Shown piece after piece: positions 21,714-34,372 of a DNA stretch of 64,000 nucleotides. The stretch is from NCBI GenBank assembly GCA_030704615.1, contig CM060731.1, forward strand, positions 34,410,001 to 34,474,000, written 5' to 3'. Made by a program: the position numbers and the translations under genes. The stretch's first letter is position 1. The number at the start of each line of letters is the position of its first letter. The notes beneath the pieces are model-generated. The model worked only from the letters and a program-made list of their open reading frames with translations. It was not told the origin of the DNA and made no database searches. The DNA is from Takakia lepidozioides (lineage: Eukaryota; Streptophyta; Takakiopsida; Takakiales; Takakiaceae).

Positions 21714-23029
21714 TCACGACTCTGATGATGTTGCACCAGGAATTCTGGCAACGGCACTAGCCTGCTTCTCATTGGCCTCAACCACTACTTGGGCCTTCTC
21801 CACCAGCTTGTTGATGTGGGTAGCTAGTGCATCAACTTCCTTTTCTTGTGCCTCTGCCATATCCTGCCTTATCTGCACAGCACTTGCATCCTGCACAGCA
21901 GATATGTAGCCGGAAATTTAAGTTGAACCATGTGTACTTTGTACACATTTATGTAGCGCTCTCTCTATCTCAGGATGTGTACGTACTACATAACAAGAGG
22001 GAACAGGAATGAGAACTAAGTTCACTCGTTGGACGGCCCATTTATCCCAAACAATGAGAATATGCATTCTGACATGATTTTGTCCTTCCACTCCCTTCTG
22101 AGCAAATATATTGTAGCTAAAGGATGGGCCTAGAATTCGTACCTTAGTGAAAATATTGGATGCTTCTTCAACATCAAAAGATTGCAAAATGCCAACAGCC
22201 ACCTCCTTACCACCACAAAGTCAACCTCCAGATTACACAACTCAATTCCCGCATGGCCCAGGGACTCTAAACAACAGAAACCTTTGAGACGGTAACTTTT
22301 TGTTTCAAACTATCACTTGTGCAACTCCATTATCTGTACATTTTCTCAGTATTGGATGAGACATTTAACAAAGTAGCCATCCATTAGCATGGTCACTCAT
22401 CAAAACAAACTGCACCCATGACAAACTCAATGTCAATACAGGCCAGTCTTACTTCATATCACTTAAGGATTAACAACACTGAAACTTATCCAACCAACAA
22501 AGTTGAGCTGAAGGTCCTTGTTGCAAGCATAGATCATGAGAGGATCGTTATTAGCCAAAAATCAGCTGTGAGCACAGTGCAGAATGCAATGGCAGTACCC
22601 AACAACAAATAAACCCTCTCAGCATGCAAATAACAATCTCTTCTACACACATCGGGAAGACAAGATAGATAAGATAAGTTAAGACAAATAGAAACATAAC
22701 ATTGTCCGTTTCCCATGTTCGGAGTTTATTGACATTTATGATTTAATAGAGAGGGAGAGAGGAAAGTAGAAGACCTTGGCATCGTGCATAGTTTCCACAT
22801 CGAGCGTGAGGGGCTCGGTGGTAATCGAAGACTGGCGGTTGCCCGGTCCGTAGCGCCCCTCTCCTGTACATTGTATTCCTAGTGTTTCTGAACCCCCTGA
22901 TTCCTGGGTCGTGATACCCGAAAATAAGGAATCTAAAGATGCCCCATCCCTTCTTAGCGCACCTGCGGATATCTCCCCTGTTCCAGAAACCTCTTTGCCT
23001 TCGGGGCTCTCATCTGGCAGGCCTCCCAT
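21714..23029 (-). CDS. Small three-exon protein, unknown function, helical C-terminus
   Basis: Three minus-strand exons join in phase: 23029-22775 (ATG, 85 codons), 22205-22143 (21 codons) and 21890-21714 (58 codons plus stop), about 164 residues. Donors are AAG|GTCTTC and AAG|GTACGA, acceptors GGTAAG| and GTGCAG|. The N-terminal half is Gly/Ser/Glu-rich and probably disordered. From about residue 80 it becomes strongly helical and coiled-coil-like (ILQSFDVEEASNIFTK, then DMAEAQEKEVDALATHINKL), rich in Ala, Glu and Lys. I do not recognise the family. A small adaptor or complex subunit is possible, but that is only an inference from the coiled coil. The exon 2 acceptor is weak. Confidence 0.5.
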
Positions 23030-23237
23030 TTCCCTTAAGAAGACTTATGAGTACTTTGATTTTGTTTGAGTAGACAAGGCCGAAGGATACGTGGGCTGGA
23101 AATTCCTGTTTGCCGAGGTATTGCGCACAAGAGAAAGAGAATTAGAATAGAGGAGTGCAAAGAAGAGGGGCCAAACGAGAACTGAGAACAGATACGAAGC
23201 AAGATACTTGACCATACTATTCTCCACATATAGGGAT

Positions 23238-23660
23238 ATGGCCACGAGCACCAATAGGAGGAAAGTCTCTAGAATCTCGCAGACAGTCTTTCATCGCTTG
23301 CAAGGATACCGCTGGCTTATGAATGTCAAGAAAATATATCAGACGAAGACTGACCATGAATTTCTACAGGGGGATCTCAATGAAATATTACTTCGCACCC
23401 GGCAAATAAGAGGAACAGAGAAGAAAAACATGCTCTCACTTTTCGTCAGGATTTCCTATCGTACAAACGATGGAGTTGAAAACTCTGCGGAAAGAAACCA
23501 TGATCCTTGGGAAACAGACAGAGAGTACCCTGTATTCCGATGCCATAAAAAACTGAGGGGGGTCATCGGTAGCTCTACCAACTATGGCGGGGGAAAATTA
23601 GCTTTCTACACATCCGATGTCAGCTATGGCAGGTTATCGAGGTTGTCTACACACCCTTAG
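23238..23660 (+). CDS. Unrecognised open frame, possibly coding
   Basis: An ATG at 23238 (MATSTNRRK...) opens a frame of about 140 residues. It is basic at the start and contains no recognisable domain. It begins about 200 bp from the start of the small minus-strand gene, in divergent orientation. There is no homology support, so it may be a chance frame. Confidence 0.22.
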   Translation: MATSTNRRKVSRISQTVFHRLQGYRWLMNVKKIYQTKTDHEFLQGDLNEILLRTRQIRGTEKKNMLSLFVRISYRTNDGVENSAERNHDPWETDREYPVFRCHKKLRGVIGSSTNYGGGKLAFYTSDVSYGRLSRLSTHP

Positions 23661-24019
23661 GGAAACCGACGCATTACAGGGAGAGAGCAGGAGTATACCT
23701 GTATCCCTTGCACGAAAATCTCGTCGATCGATTTCAGCTCCAATAATTTAGGAACCTATACCCAAGCATGGCGAGGCTCAGAAGAAGATAAGTGCAAAGC
23801 AGAAATGTGACCATGAAACGCTTAGCAGCACTCAGAGAAGAAAATCACAGGCCATTTGTGAGCGCTTGAGTAAAGGCAACTGGCTCAATCTCGTCAAGAA
23901 CCTCATCCACCATGCCGAATCTCTGCACACAGATGCAGCGCCTGGCAACTAAAGATCTCTGCTCGAGATTCTAGGCTCCAGCCTTCAATGCCGCTCCAGG
24001 GTTACGTGTCCCCAGTGTA

Positions 24020-24130
24020 TACAACGACGAACGTCGGACAAATCCTGACAAACGTCGGACGACCGTCGGACGGAGGCGCACGAACGTCAGAGGGAACATA
24101 AGACGAGATCGGACGAACGTCGGACGGAGT
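24020..24130. repeat. Cluster of CGTCGGACG words
   Basis: Within 110 bp the words AACGTCGGACAA, AACGTCGGACGA, CCGTCGGACGGA, AACGTCAGAGG and AACGTCGGACGGA recur irregularly. It may be a degenerate minisatellite or a cluster of protein-binding sites. The 12-mer CCGTCGGACGGA occurs again at about 42739 inside a MITE-like element. Confidence 0.6.
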
Positions 24131-26003
24131 CACTGCTGATTATTGAAGGTACACACTACATACCATGGTGGTCCTGAGTTCAATCCTTCAACATGTGCCT
24201 TCTATGCAAGATTTTCTGTTATTTTTATTCCCATCCATCTTATTATGGTAGAAGGGATAGGGCAAATAGGAAGGTTGGATGAAGTCAGTCCAAAGGAGGG
24301 GTCAACACAAGAATATGACGTGGCGTGATGTGATTGCATAATAAGGGCGTAGAGTAAGGTAGCCACATAAAGTCTAACGCCCTGCGGTTTTACCCTCACA
24401 AGGAAAACTTTTAAAGGCCACGTATTTACCACGAGGACAAGCTTCCATTAGTGTGAGGGATATGCACCGTTGGATGAAGATCTGGAAATCCTGGAATCTG
24501 TTTTATGGCACGCGCCGCGATGTAATTGGGGTTTGATAGGATGGAAGTATTTAACCCGTATACGAGGGGTTTGGTTTGACAGTATTGTCCACAGTAGATT
24601 CGTGTTTGACTGGGAAGTGGAAAGATGGAGCTCGGGGTGACGATGGGAGTGTTGCCCAAGTTTGTACAGTAGTGTGGGGGTGTGATCTTTTACAGGAATC
24701 TTGAGCGATCGCTGCCTGTAGCAATTTTAGCATGTTCCTGGCATTGCGATTGTGATGACAGGGAAGAAGCTGATACAACTCTCGGCGTATTTGATGAAGG
24801 TTAGGGCAAGTTGGGATACGTAGGATTCAAGCTCCGTCTGTGTCCACCGCCAGTTTCTTTCCATTTCATCTCTGTGCAGGGGTTGTGGTCTTTCTCAGCG
24901 GAGGAGATCAGCATTATAGAGCTGCTTCTGCAGCGCGATTATCAGGGCGTTTGATTATGCTTACTAGGGTTCCGCAAAGACTGAGGGACGCCGCGGCTTT
25001 GAATCTCAGTCAGTGAAGGCGGCCTGCCTCTGGTATGTGATCTAGCGTTATTGTTGTTGTTTAACGCATTTTGCGTGTTTGGATGATACAGCTTCTCGTA
25101 AGCGGTCTTGATGAATCATGCCTCTTATTTTGTCTGGAGGTCAGTTGACAGACTATAAAGCTGTTGTGTTAGATTTTCAGCTCTTGCTGGATTAGTAACA
25201 TCACTAAAATCTTAGGGTGTAGATCCGAAGTTGGAATCATGAAGCACCATCTCTTTGGCCAGCCACGGAGGCAGGCCCGATGTTGGCAGGTTTTTAACGA
25301 TTATGTGCATGACTGTGTCTTTCGTGTGCCTAGTGGAGAGTACTCTGTTACCATGAGTTTGGGGGGACTCCAGTAATGCAGTTCTGATGGAGCTCTCCTT
25401 TTTGTTTTGTCTTAAGGGCTACTTGCGTAGCATACCAATGCTCAAACCGTTCCGAATTGTAACTCTTTCTTGATGGCTTGTAATGCTTGGCTAGAGGCTG
25501 AGTTATTGAAGCTTGCTCAGCCACCTGCTCAAAAGTTTCGTTGGGGATTTGGCGCTGAGCTGATGGGGCCTCTTTGGAAAGGGCTTATGTGGGGTTCCAC
25601 TTGGAATTGTAGCGTCTTCACGCATACACTACGAATTGTTTTGATGACTTTGAGTCTGATAGTGCCATGTTCACATGGTACACTGGCCCCTGTCAGTCTG
25701 TATTTCCATGGCAAATACGCCTCCTCAAAAAAAATGCAAGAGTCTGAAAGAAGTCTCCAGTAGTTTCGACCCATATTTAGCTGATTCTATCCTACTTTGT
25801 GGACTTGTACAGTATGTTTCTTTCAGTAATTGATTGCAGTGCTCAGGTAAATTTACAATGGAAGAGATCATGCTTTGAATATGCAGACTGTGATATCGAA
25901 GTTGGGCAAGTTTTGCTGATCTTCTCAGAGTTTCTGGCCGTGCACACTGCTGCTGGATCTGATAAAAAAAACTGTACAACTGACGGTGTGTAGGGTAGTC
26001 ACA
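24131..26003. other. Upstream region of the MINDY gene, no gene seen
   Basis: No supported coding region. The part near 24,950-25,060 (CTCTG|GTATGTG) could be a 5' UTR exon with donor, which would give the MINDY gene a long leader intron. That is inference only. Confidence 0.35.
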
Positions 26004-29000
26004 ATGGGACGGGAGGAAGAAGAGATGGAGGAGGTCAACATTGTGTACAAAACAAAGGTGGTGCAATTTCTTGGTCGTTCGGTGCCCATTATTCTCCAAA
26101 ATGACAATGGACCTTGTCCTCTTCTTGCCATCTGTAAGTGCTTCCCCTTCTCCTTCTTTTCCTCCCTGTTTTATTGATTGTTTTATCGTCATTGTTGGCC
26201 ACATTTCTTTCTGAAAGCACACAGTGGGGCCAAACTGCAGGCAATGTGCTATTGCTGAGGAACAATGTCAGCATTAGTCTGGACATGCCAGAAATCTCTT
26301 TACGCGAATTGTTGTCGCTTGTTGCTGAAAGGCTGCTCGATGCCAACAGCAATGTCGAGGTGAGAAACTTGATGCCTACTGGACTTGTAGTCACTACTTG
26401 TCATGGGTTTCATTCCTTTTCTTTCCAGGCCAATGTTTGCTAGGTTTAATATCGTTAACAAAGGTTGGCTATGTGTCAGCTAGTGCGTTTGCATGGATGC
26501 CTATGCCGTGCCAAATTTTGGTTGCACGGCATTGGGATTCTAGCTTTCTCCAAAAATTTCTATCACGTTGCTACTGCTTATACCCACTCTGCCACCAAAA
26601 CTGACCTGCAGAACAAAGATGACGAGTATGTTAACAACCAGCAGCAAAACATTTCAGATGCCATACAGCTCCTCCCCCGACTGGCCACTGGCATTGATGT
26701 CAATGTTCGCTTTAGACAGTGAAGTTACTAAACCCTTCACCCACTCAGATTATTGGAGTGTTTGCCAAGTAAATGTGTTTACAGAATGCTCATGTGGCCA
26801 GCAAAAGTTATGGAGCCAGTAAGAACTCAACAATACGACTGAAACAGTCTTCTGATTCGAGTGGTGAGGACACTTTTGCAGCATACATGACTTTGAGTTC
26901 ACGCCAGAATGTGCTCTTTTTGATCTGTTCGACATTGGCCTCGTGCATGGCTGGCTTTGTGACCCTCAGGTACAGACTCCACTTGTCCTTCCTTAGCACT
27001 GTGTCTTCGGTTTATGTCTGATCGTTATTGCAGGGCTGCTATTTAGACTTGAGTTGTCCAAGGAAGTTGCATGGTTATGGGTTAGGGTTCCGAAGGGTTT
27101 CAATCAGAATGTGCTGCTGGCTTTTTGGGAGTTCTAAGAAAAATGCAGTAACATTTTCTGTGACGGGAACTAGCAGTTCAAAATGATTTATCTCGAAAGC
27201 TTTTTGATGAGGAGAGATAAAATGATGTGGCTACGGACAGGGCAGACATGAATGGCTTGCTGATGCCCACTCCCAAAGAGAGACATAAAAGGCACCAAAC
27301 GAAAATATAATAAGTGGCTCTGAAATTCCTCGGTGTCATGGTCCTGGAGTAGACCTGTCAAAATAGATAAGGAGTGAAGATGGGAAACAGAAAGTGAGTA
27401 GTTGTAAAAGCTCGGTTTGCTCCACATCCCCAGGATGAGGAGACGAGCCAAGTGATAGCAGCCAACTCTTACAACACCCTTGTAGAGAAGCTGGTGGCAC
27501 TGCAAGCTAGCAAGGCCGAGTTGGCCGCAGACACTGCAGAAGAACCCACGGTCGACTTTGCAGCAGCAACAACTGCAGCACTAGGTGTGCCCACCCCATC
27601 TGCCAGTCAGCTTTGGTCCAGTGAGACATCATTTGAAGAATTGACTAATGAGTTGAATCAAGCGGCTTCCAACCAAGCAGCTATTGAACGAAGGAGGAGG
27701 GGAGACGATGAAGAAGCTGCTGAGCTTTTGCAGGTAAGGTTGCACTGCTTGATATCATGTCTGCCTCAGAAGCCTTCCCAGATGTCTGCCAAGCAGTAGT
27801 TGACTAGAATAGTTTAATGGGCAGAAGGTGAGGGGTGGTTTGCCGAGTTGCAACTCACCGCCACTTGTCTGCATTTCTTTCTACCTACATAGAATATCTA
27901 ATCAGCAATTAAATCAGAGGTAGCGTACTCATCATATTTAACAGGCCCAAGTCTGCTGGGCACTCTGAAGCAACTTGACATCCATTGTTGTGCTTCCATC
28001 CCTGTCATATTCCTTCAACTACAAGTTGTGGTGGGCGCACATGTGCACTAGGTTGTCGTGCAGTTGGAGGACTTTACTGAAGTTGAAACTGGTTGCACGA
28101 AATCTCAGTGGTACATTTCTGCAGGAGAGCCCTTACCAGTTCCTATCACAGTATTCGGAGTTGCTGATATTATCTAAAAACATATTTAACTTCTTAAGGA
28201 AATCCTCACATCAATCTCTAGTCACTCGGAATAATGTTATAATGGCTATGTGCGAATGTGTGTGCCAATCTGGATGCAGGCATTGCACCTGTCACAGAGT
28301 CAGTTCCCAAATGGAACGGCATTGCTTTCCCCTGAAGAGGATGGTCTGTCAAGAGAGGATGATGGAGATCTTGAGACCCAGTTACCGGGCTATGGTACCT
28401 TCACTCCTCTGTCTGAGGTATCCATGAGTTCTGTTGGGGATCCGCTCAATCAACTTGAAGTCATTGAAATGCCTTTTCAAGTTGCTAATCTGGGAACACT
28501 TGAAGGAGCTGGTTTGTACGAGTCTGATCTTAATACTATGGGGAGTGTAAGTTCTGTTCCACAGGGTGGAATCTATCTGCCAAAAGCAGGGCCAGAGGAA
28601 CTGGGAGTGCCCACTCTTAGACTCTGGTTGGGAGATGAGAAGTCCGTGGTAGAGGATGGCCTAGTGTCAACACTGCAAGAGACAACCACACCTTCAACTG
28701 CCCATGAGGGAGGTTTCAATGGGTCCTCAGACACCAAAGCCAGCACTTCCATTTTTACACTGGGTGATGAAGTCAACCGGGCTGTTAATCCTTTAGATGT
28801 CAGCGAAGAAGAAAGCAGCGAGAGCCAGAGAGAAGGAATGACAGAAATTCTGGAGTTCAGCCCTGAACATCCGGAAGAAGGGGCTACGCCACCAGGGTCA
28901 GTGAACAGTCAGCGAAATGACAAGCAGACAGGTTTGCAGAGTGTTTTTCAGGTAGATGGAACCAGTGAATTTGGGACTGGAAAAACAGAAGAAGGGCCAT

Positions 29001-32000
29001 CTTCCATCAACGACAGATGTCTTGGAGGGGAGCAGACAGGTTATCCCATTGGAGACAACAGAACGCAAGATTTTGCAAACGGCAGCCATGGAAGCTCAAG
29101 GAGCTTGGGGAGCTCAGGATTGGAAAGTGAAGAACCTCTCTATGAAGGGGAAGATGATCTTGCCAATCAAGGGGGTTCAAACTACGGTGATACTGAACCT
29201 CTTTATGAGGGGGAGGCTATCTTAGCAGAACAAGCCATGGGGTCGGGGAGGTCTTCCAGTGGGCAATTGATTGATTACGGAGTGGGGCCTGCGATGCAAA
29301 TTAGTACGGCTGCTGATGAGGAAGGTGAGCTGTAATTAACAGGCATTTCCATTTGAATCTGGGATTTCGAGAGTAGTTGCAGTCACTAGGTCTGGCAGTT
29401 TTCCGCTACTCCATGCATATACATGATTTTTGAAGTAACCTTGAATATTGGTGATTCCACATCTCCTCTTGGATGGAGTTGGCTGCACTGCCTGACCACG
29501 TGCACCACCTCCATTTGGTTGCCCAGATAAGTCAATTAGGGTAGCTGACTCTCTACCAGCTGAAGAGAGAATTTGACCTCATTAATATACATCATGGTTT
29601 TCCCTTAAGGGTAGGAAATGCGCTAGAAAGAGACTGCACGGTGGTGAAGTCGTCTGAATTGTGGTAAGGCGTACATCTAGTTGTTAAGTTGATTAATAAG
29701 CTCAGTCATGCGAGGGCCATTTGAATCCGCCATTTGAATCCGCGCCTAACAATTTGTTTTCAGGGTACGTCAGCACTTCACTTTATGAGCAAAACTGTCA
29801 CACTGATGTGATGATTGAATAGACCGTCTTTCCTCAATTTTTTCATTGGAATTGTGTTATGCTGCAATCCCAAGAAAAGGCATGATAGCATCTAGAGGAT
29901 GGTGTGATTAAGACCTTGCCTAAAAGCAAATCTGAAATGCATGGCTACAAATTTGACATGGAGTTTGTTTGTGAAGAACGAGATCCTGATGCATTTCTTC
30001 TCTTTCCTTGCAGGGAAAACAATTGAAAGCTTCCTAAATGGCAACGCCAGCCAGCTTACTTACTATGGGTAAGTTTCTAATGGTACAGTGGTATAGGCAT
30101 CTCAGGTGGGTTATCTGCTTTGGCTCTCTGTTTCATGCCAGCTACTTATCTTGTAATAACCCCAGTTTGAACATATGACTGTTATTTAAAGTCTAATACC
30201 CATGGTACAGAACCTTAACTTGACTTTTCTGTCGCATTTTTCTTGAATGTCCTTTGGTATTTGTTTTGAGTTCACATAGCAGGCCTGTATGTAGAAATGA
30301 CCCACTGCATTTCACTTCCACATGGAAGAGCCTTGTTGCTAGGCAGTTATTCAGGCCTCTATGTTCTATTTAGGGAGTCTTTGGGAGTTTCTCTGAAGTG
30401 ATTCGTTGGGCCTCTTTTCTGGGTAAACCCTGCATCAGGAGAATCATGGTTGCTACCAGGAAGTTGCTTTCCCCATCGACAACCACTTATCATGGAAGAT
30501 GTTGCACCTGTATATTAATCTGGGTACCTTATTTCTGCATTTTCCATACAAGGGTCAATTTGTGGCACAGTTGCTGTGATTGTCAAGCAGCAATGGAAGT
30601 TATGGGAGGATACTTGGTTGTTTCTTACTGTCTCGTGTATGTTGGATGTCACAGGCTCTTCAGCTTGCAGGAGGGTCTGAAGGAGCGTGAACTTTGTGTG
30701 TTTTTCCGCAACAACCATTTCAGTACCATGTTCAAGGTACTGTAGAGGTCTTATCTTGCTGAAGGTCTGAGATACTGTGGCACAATTTCTGGAGATTAAA
30801 AAAGCTCATCCAAAGAACTTGTGAGGGTGGTGCTCTTTACTAGTTGCACGAAGTTTGCTGCCCTGAAAGGAATGGTCATTTCTATCCAAACTGGAAGAAA
30901 TAGTAAACGCCTCAGTTGAACATGTTGTGATTCACTCATAGGATAATAAAACCAAATGGATGAGTCTTTGGAGGTGTGATGTTAGTAGTTTTGGTACGTG
31001 GGCAGAAACAAGGCCTGCATTCGAAAGTCTCGAACCACCGCAACAACTAAGAGAATATGGTTGCAAATCTGCACATATCCACCCTTTGAAAATTGTTGTG
31101 GAATATTTTGCTGCAGTTCAAAGGAAGCTTGTACTTACTGGCTACTGACCAGGGCTACTTAAACCAGCCTGACCTGGTCTGGGAGAAGCTGAATACGGTG
31201 TGTTTTCCCACTCTATCTCTCTGTCTCTCACACTCTCCTCCCCACTTGATTACACCTTCATATGCTCTTTCTTGTTGCACCAAAAGCGCTCTTGTATGGT
31301 ACTATGTGCTGGCTAATGTTATTTGTTTGTAGGTGTCATCGTTTCTGCCAACATGGAAGTTAATCGTCACATTCCACAGAAACATCTTTCATGTCCCTGT
31401 CCAAAACCAACTTCAATATTTGACCTCTGGCCACCTGCTGTGGGTACAAAATGGCAGACGAGTTCACTTTTCCCCTGCTTGGAAATATGTTGTTTGCATT
31501 GTTTTGGTTTGTTACATATGATGTGTTTCCTGACCTATTGTTGTCTGTGACAGGTTGATGGGGATTCAGTTTTCACAACAGGGAACTTCTTGGTATTTAA
31601 AGCAGACCAACAGAACAGCTCCTGGAATGAGCAAGATGCAGTGGCCGCCACTGCAGTATGTGTTTCTGGGCCTGAGATATGTGCAATAGTGTTATTCATG
31701 CTTCCTTAAGCTCATGTATGAGAGAGATGGTTTGTGGGTGTGTTTTGTGTCTACCTGCCCTGCCTAATGAGGCAGGGTGCAAACACTGATTTGTGGCGTG
31801 TTGTTGGTCAGTGTATTGTATGAATTGTTTCCTATCATCCTTTTTATGAGGTGGAATTTCTCGGTTGGGTATGGGTGGGGGCCTACCCTGTCTGGGAGGG
31901 TATACACTCAGTACTAAGGTTTGTTCAATGGAGTTTTAGACCTTTTAACGGGATGGAACCTGTGACTGGTCCTTTGCAATACCACACCACATGATGCTGG

Positions 32001-32877
32001 TGCATGACAGCTTTTTACGGGAGTACAAGAAACTATGAATCTCTTTCTTTCACCTCAAGTAAGTTGCCAGAGTTCTCATTCCTTAACTGTTTTGTGGGGT
32101 GTGGGGTAATCTTCAGGACTACATGTCATCACATACCATGAAAGGTGCAGATCAAGGAGGCCATGCCAACTACAAGTATGCCCTTACCTCCTTTCATCCC
32201 TTTATGATGATTCATGCTTTTGATAGGACCTCAGGTGTGCTTGCTGACGGTCATAATTTACAAATACAGAAAGTTGCAGTTGTAACCGTCCCCAACAAGA
32301 ATGGATCGATTGTCTCCACAAATTGACCACTTTCCATGTGCCCTTGCTCATCACAGCTCAGATCTACAGCTAGCCATGGCATTACAGCAGCAAGAGTTGG
32401 AGCATCAACAACAACAGCAATCGCGACCTGCGAGCAATAGTCCCTCTCCTGCATCTACTCAAGCAGGGTCCCGGCCAACTTCTGCCCTTGGCCCAGGTCG
32501 CATGATTACTGTATGTTACCCTCCAAACCCCTCGTTTCCATGTGATATCAAACTTTTGGCTGAGCGAGTCTATGATACAATAGATCCTCCTGAATGTAGC
32601 TACATAGCTGGGAGACTGTAGGCAAAAGTTTTAGGAGCTTTGTGCAAGACTTGTTGGGGCGTACTGTTTTGCTGTTCTCACGTATGTCGTTGCACTGCTG
32701 GGTTCGGGTTCTGTAGAGACAGACAGACAGACAGACCATATTTCAATGTTGTGTCCAGGATGTCTAGATTGAAGGAATGTGACAAGCAGTGAGATTTGAG
32801 CTGTGCAGGGACCAGCAAGAGCCTCTGCCCCCAAACCAGAAACCACCAAGGCCAAGGAGAAGTGTACCATAATGTAG
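26004..32877 (+). CDS. MINDY-type (DUF544/FAM63) Lys48-specific deubiquitinase
   Basis: Thirteen exons join in phase: 26004-26133, 26241-26359, 26612-26718, 26882-26969, 27434-27733, 28280-29324, 30014-30068, 30655-30736, 31117-31197, 31554-31655, 32117-32175, 32357-32510 and 32809-32877, giving about 796 residues. The catalytic core shows IILQNDNGPCPLLAI (Gln32, nucleophile Cys38), then FEFTPECALFDL and LVHGWLCDPQ (His141). After a long acidic insert come IESFLNGNASQLTYYGL, KERELCVFFRNNHFSTMFK and LYLLATDQGYLNQPDLVWEKLN. MINDY enzymes trim Lys48-linked polyubiquitin. The tail has a Q-rich helix (MALQQQELEHQQQQQ, MIU-like) and ends CTIM, a possible prenylation box. The insert, residues about 249-596 in exon 6, is far longer than in animal MINDY-1 and holds two EPLYEGE repeats. 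Start alternative: Met8. Confidence 0.93.
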
Positions 32878-34340
32878 GCAAGCTGGAGGAATCTCGCTGG
32901 CAGCTTGTTCATTCTGAACAAATTATCAATTTGTATCGATTAGTAAATACTTCTATCAAATTGTCCTTGTATTGGTAATCTGTGGGCTCCTTGTTCCCCG
33001 CACACACACGCAATATGTACATACAAGCTAATTACTTGGGAGATGTCTGTTTTGGAGGTCAATTAGTGGCGGGAACATCAAATTTTTCCAGAAAATGAGA
33101 TAGATGCCTAGTGGCATTGTGTGTGTTGGGGGGTGCTGAGGCTGGCAGGGATGTAACCAGTATTTAGCCTGTGCAGGCTGTGTCATGATGGATTCTGAGG
33201 TCAATTGTAAAGCCATGGTCACATGCAGTGACATGTCACAGTGGGAAATCTCTATGGTGTGGTCTTGCGGACCTGAATGTCATGAGGACAGCAACCCAGA
33301 ACTAGTCGCAGGCTGTAACTGAGGAACACACTCCAGCCCCACACATTTTCATCTTGCCTTGAGAGAGAGAAGACTCTGGGCTGAAGCCAGCCTAACTCAG
33401 AGCCACTTCACATTGTGGCCACTTATCCCTGTTGGGGGTGGACTTTATATAGAAAAAGTAGGACCGGTCTTCTAGGCTGGCTGATTATTCTCAAGTTCTC
33501 TTGTGTTGGTAATGATGATTGGAAGGGAAGTCTTGCCTTGATATCCTACTATGAAACTCTGCTAGGGCTCCAAGGATTTTTTCTTTCTTCTGCCTAGTTC
33601 TTGTTATTGGTGGTGCGGAGTCTAGATGTCTTGCAGAAAAGATGCATCCCCTTCCTAAAGGCTCACCTCTACACCTTGTATTGAACGGTACAGAGCAGGA
33701 AATACTGCCATGGTCATGCCAGATTCAACCCAGCACCTTTTCCTGGAAGTGTTTGCTGCAAGTGTGGTGTTTTCAATTGATGGAGCATGTTCCAGACCCC
33801 AGACGTATTAACCAGTTAACCAAAGCAAAGAAGAGTCCTGGCAGCCATGGGTGCAGAACTCTGTAGCTCCCAACGTAGGATATGGTAGCTGAGGATGTGC
33901 TTATGCTTAGCTGGACTTGGACCCAGGAACTGAAGTCCTTGATCTTTCAAGCCTGAAGACGTGTGCCATATGTATTCACGGGAAGTTATATCCGGTTTCT
34001 GCTGCTGAGTAGAAAATGCTGATATTATTTCTCAAGTGAAAGAGAAACTTTCAACTTTACATTGGGCTGCCAAGTGGCAAATGGGGGGTACATGTGGAGG
34101 GACTTCTTACAGAGATCCCTGTCCAAAATATATAGCGCCAACCGTAGTTAGTGTTAATAAGAGCCTCTTCCCTTTGTGGGTACTGGGCACCATAGAAACC
34201 AGATGGTCACTTATTTAGGGAATAAATTAGGGATTGTTTGTGAAGAAGAGGTGAAAAAAAACTTGAGCTCTACCATTGTCAAACTTCTTAAGGTTTCTGT
34301 TATTGAAGAAGAGGTGAAAAAAAACCAGATGGTCATCATG
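32878..34340. other. Intergenic, no gene; short minisatellite copies at the right end
   Basis: No supported gene. At about 34186-34370 lies sequence matching the minisatellite of 38.7-39.6 kb in reverse orientation. Confidence 0.45.
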
Positions 34341-34372
34341 AATGCTTATTTAGGGTTTGTTTGTGAAGCCAT
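34186..34372 (-). repeat. Dispersed copy of the 38.7-kb minisatellite
   Basis: It contains GAAGAAGAGGTGAAAAAAAA twice, TTGTCAAACTTCTTAAGG and GATGGTCATCATGAATGC. It is the reverse complement of the array at 38.7-39.6 kb. It carries the same private variant (GGAATAAATTAGGGATTG) as the array copy at about 39140-39170, so the two share a recent common source. Confidence 0.75.

Noticed and set aside
32511-32620. Read-through end of MINDY exon 12
   Set aside because: The strong GTATGT donor and the conserved-looking final exon ending KEKCTIM make splicing to 32809 the better model; kept only as an alternative.
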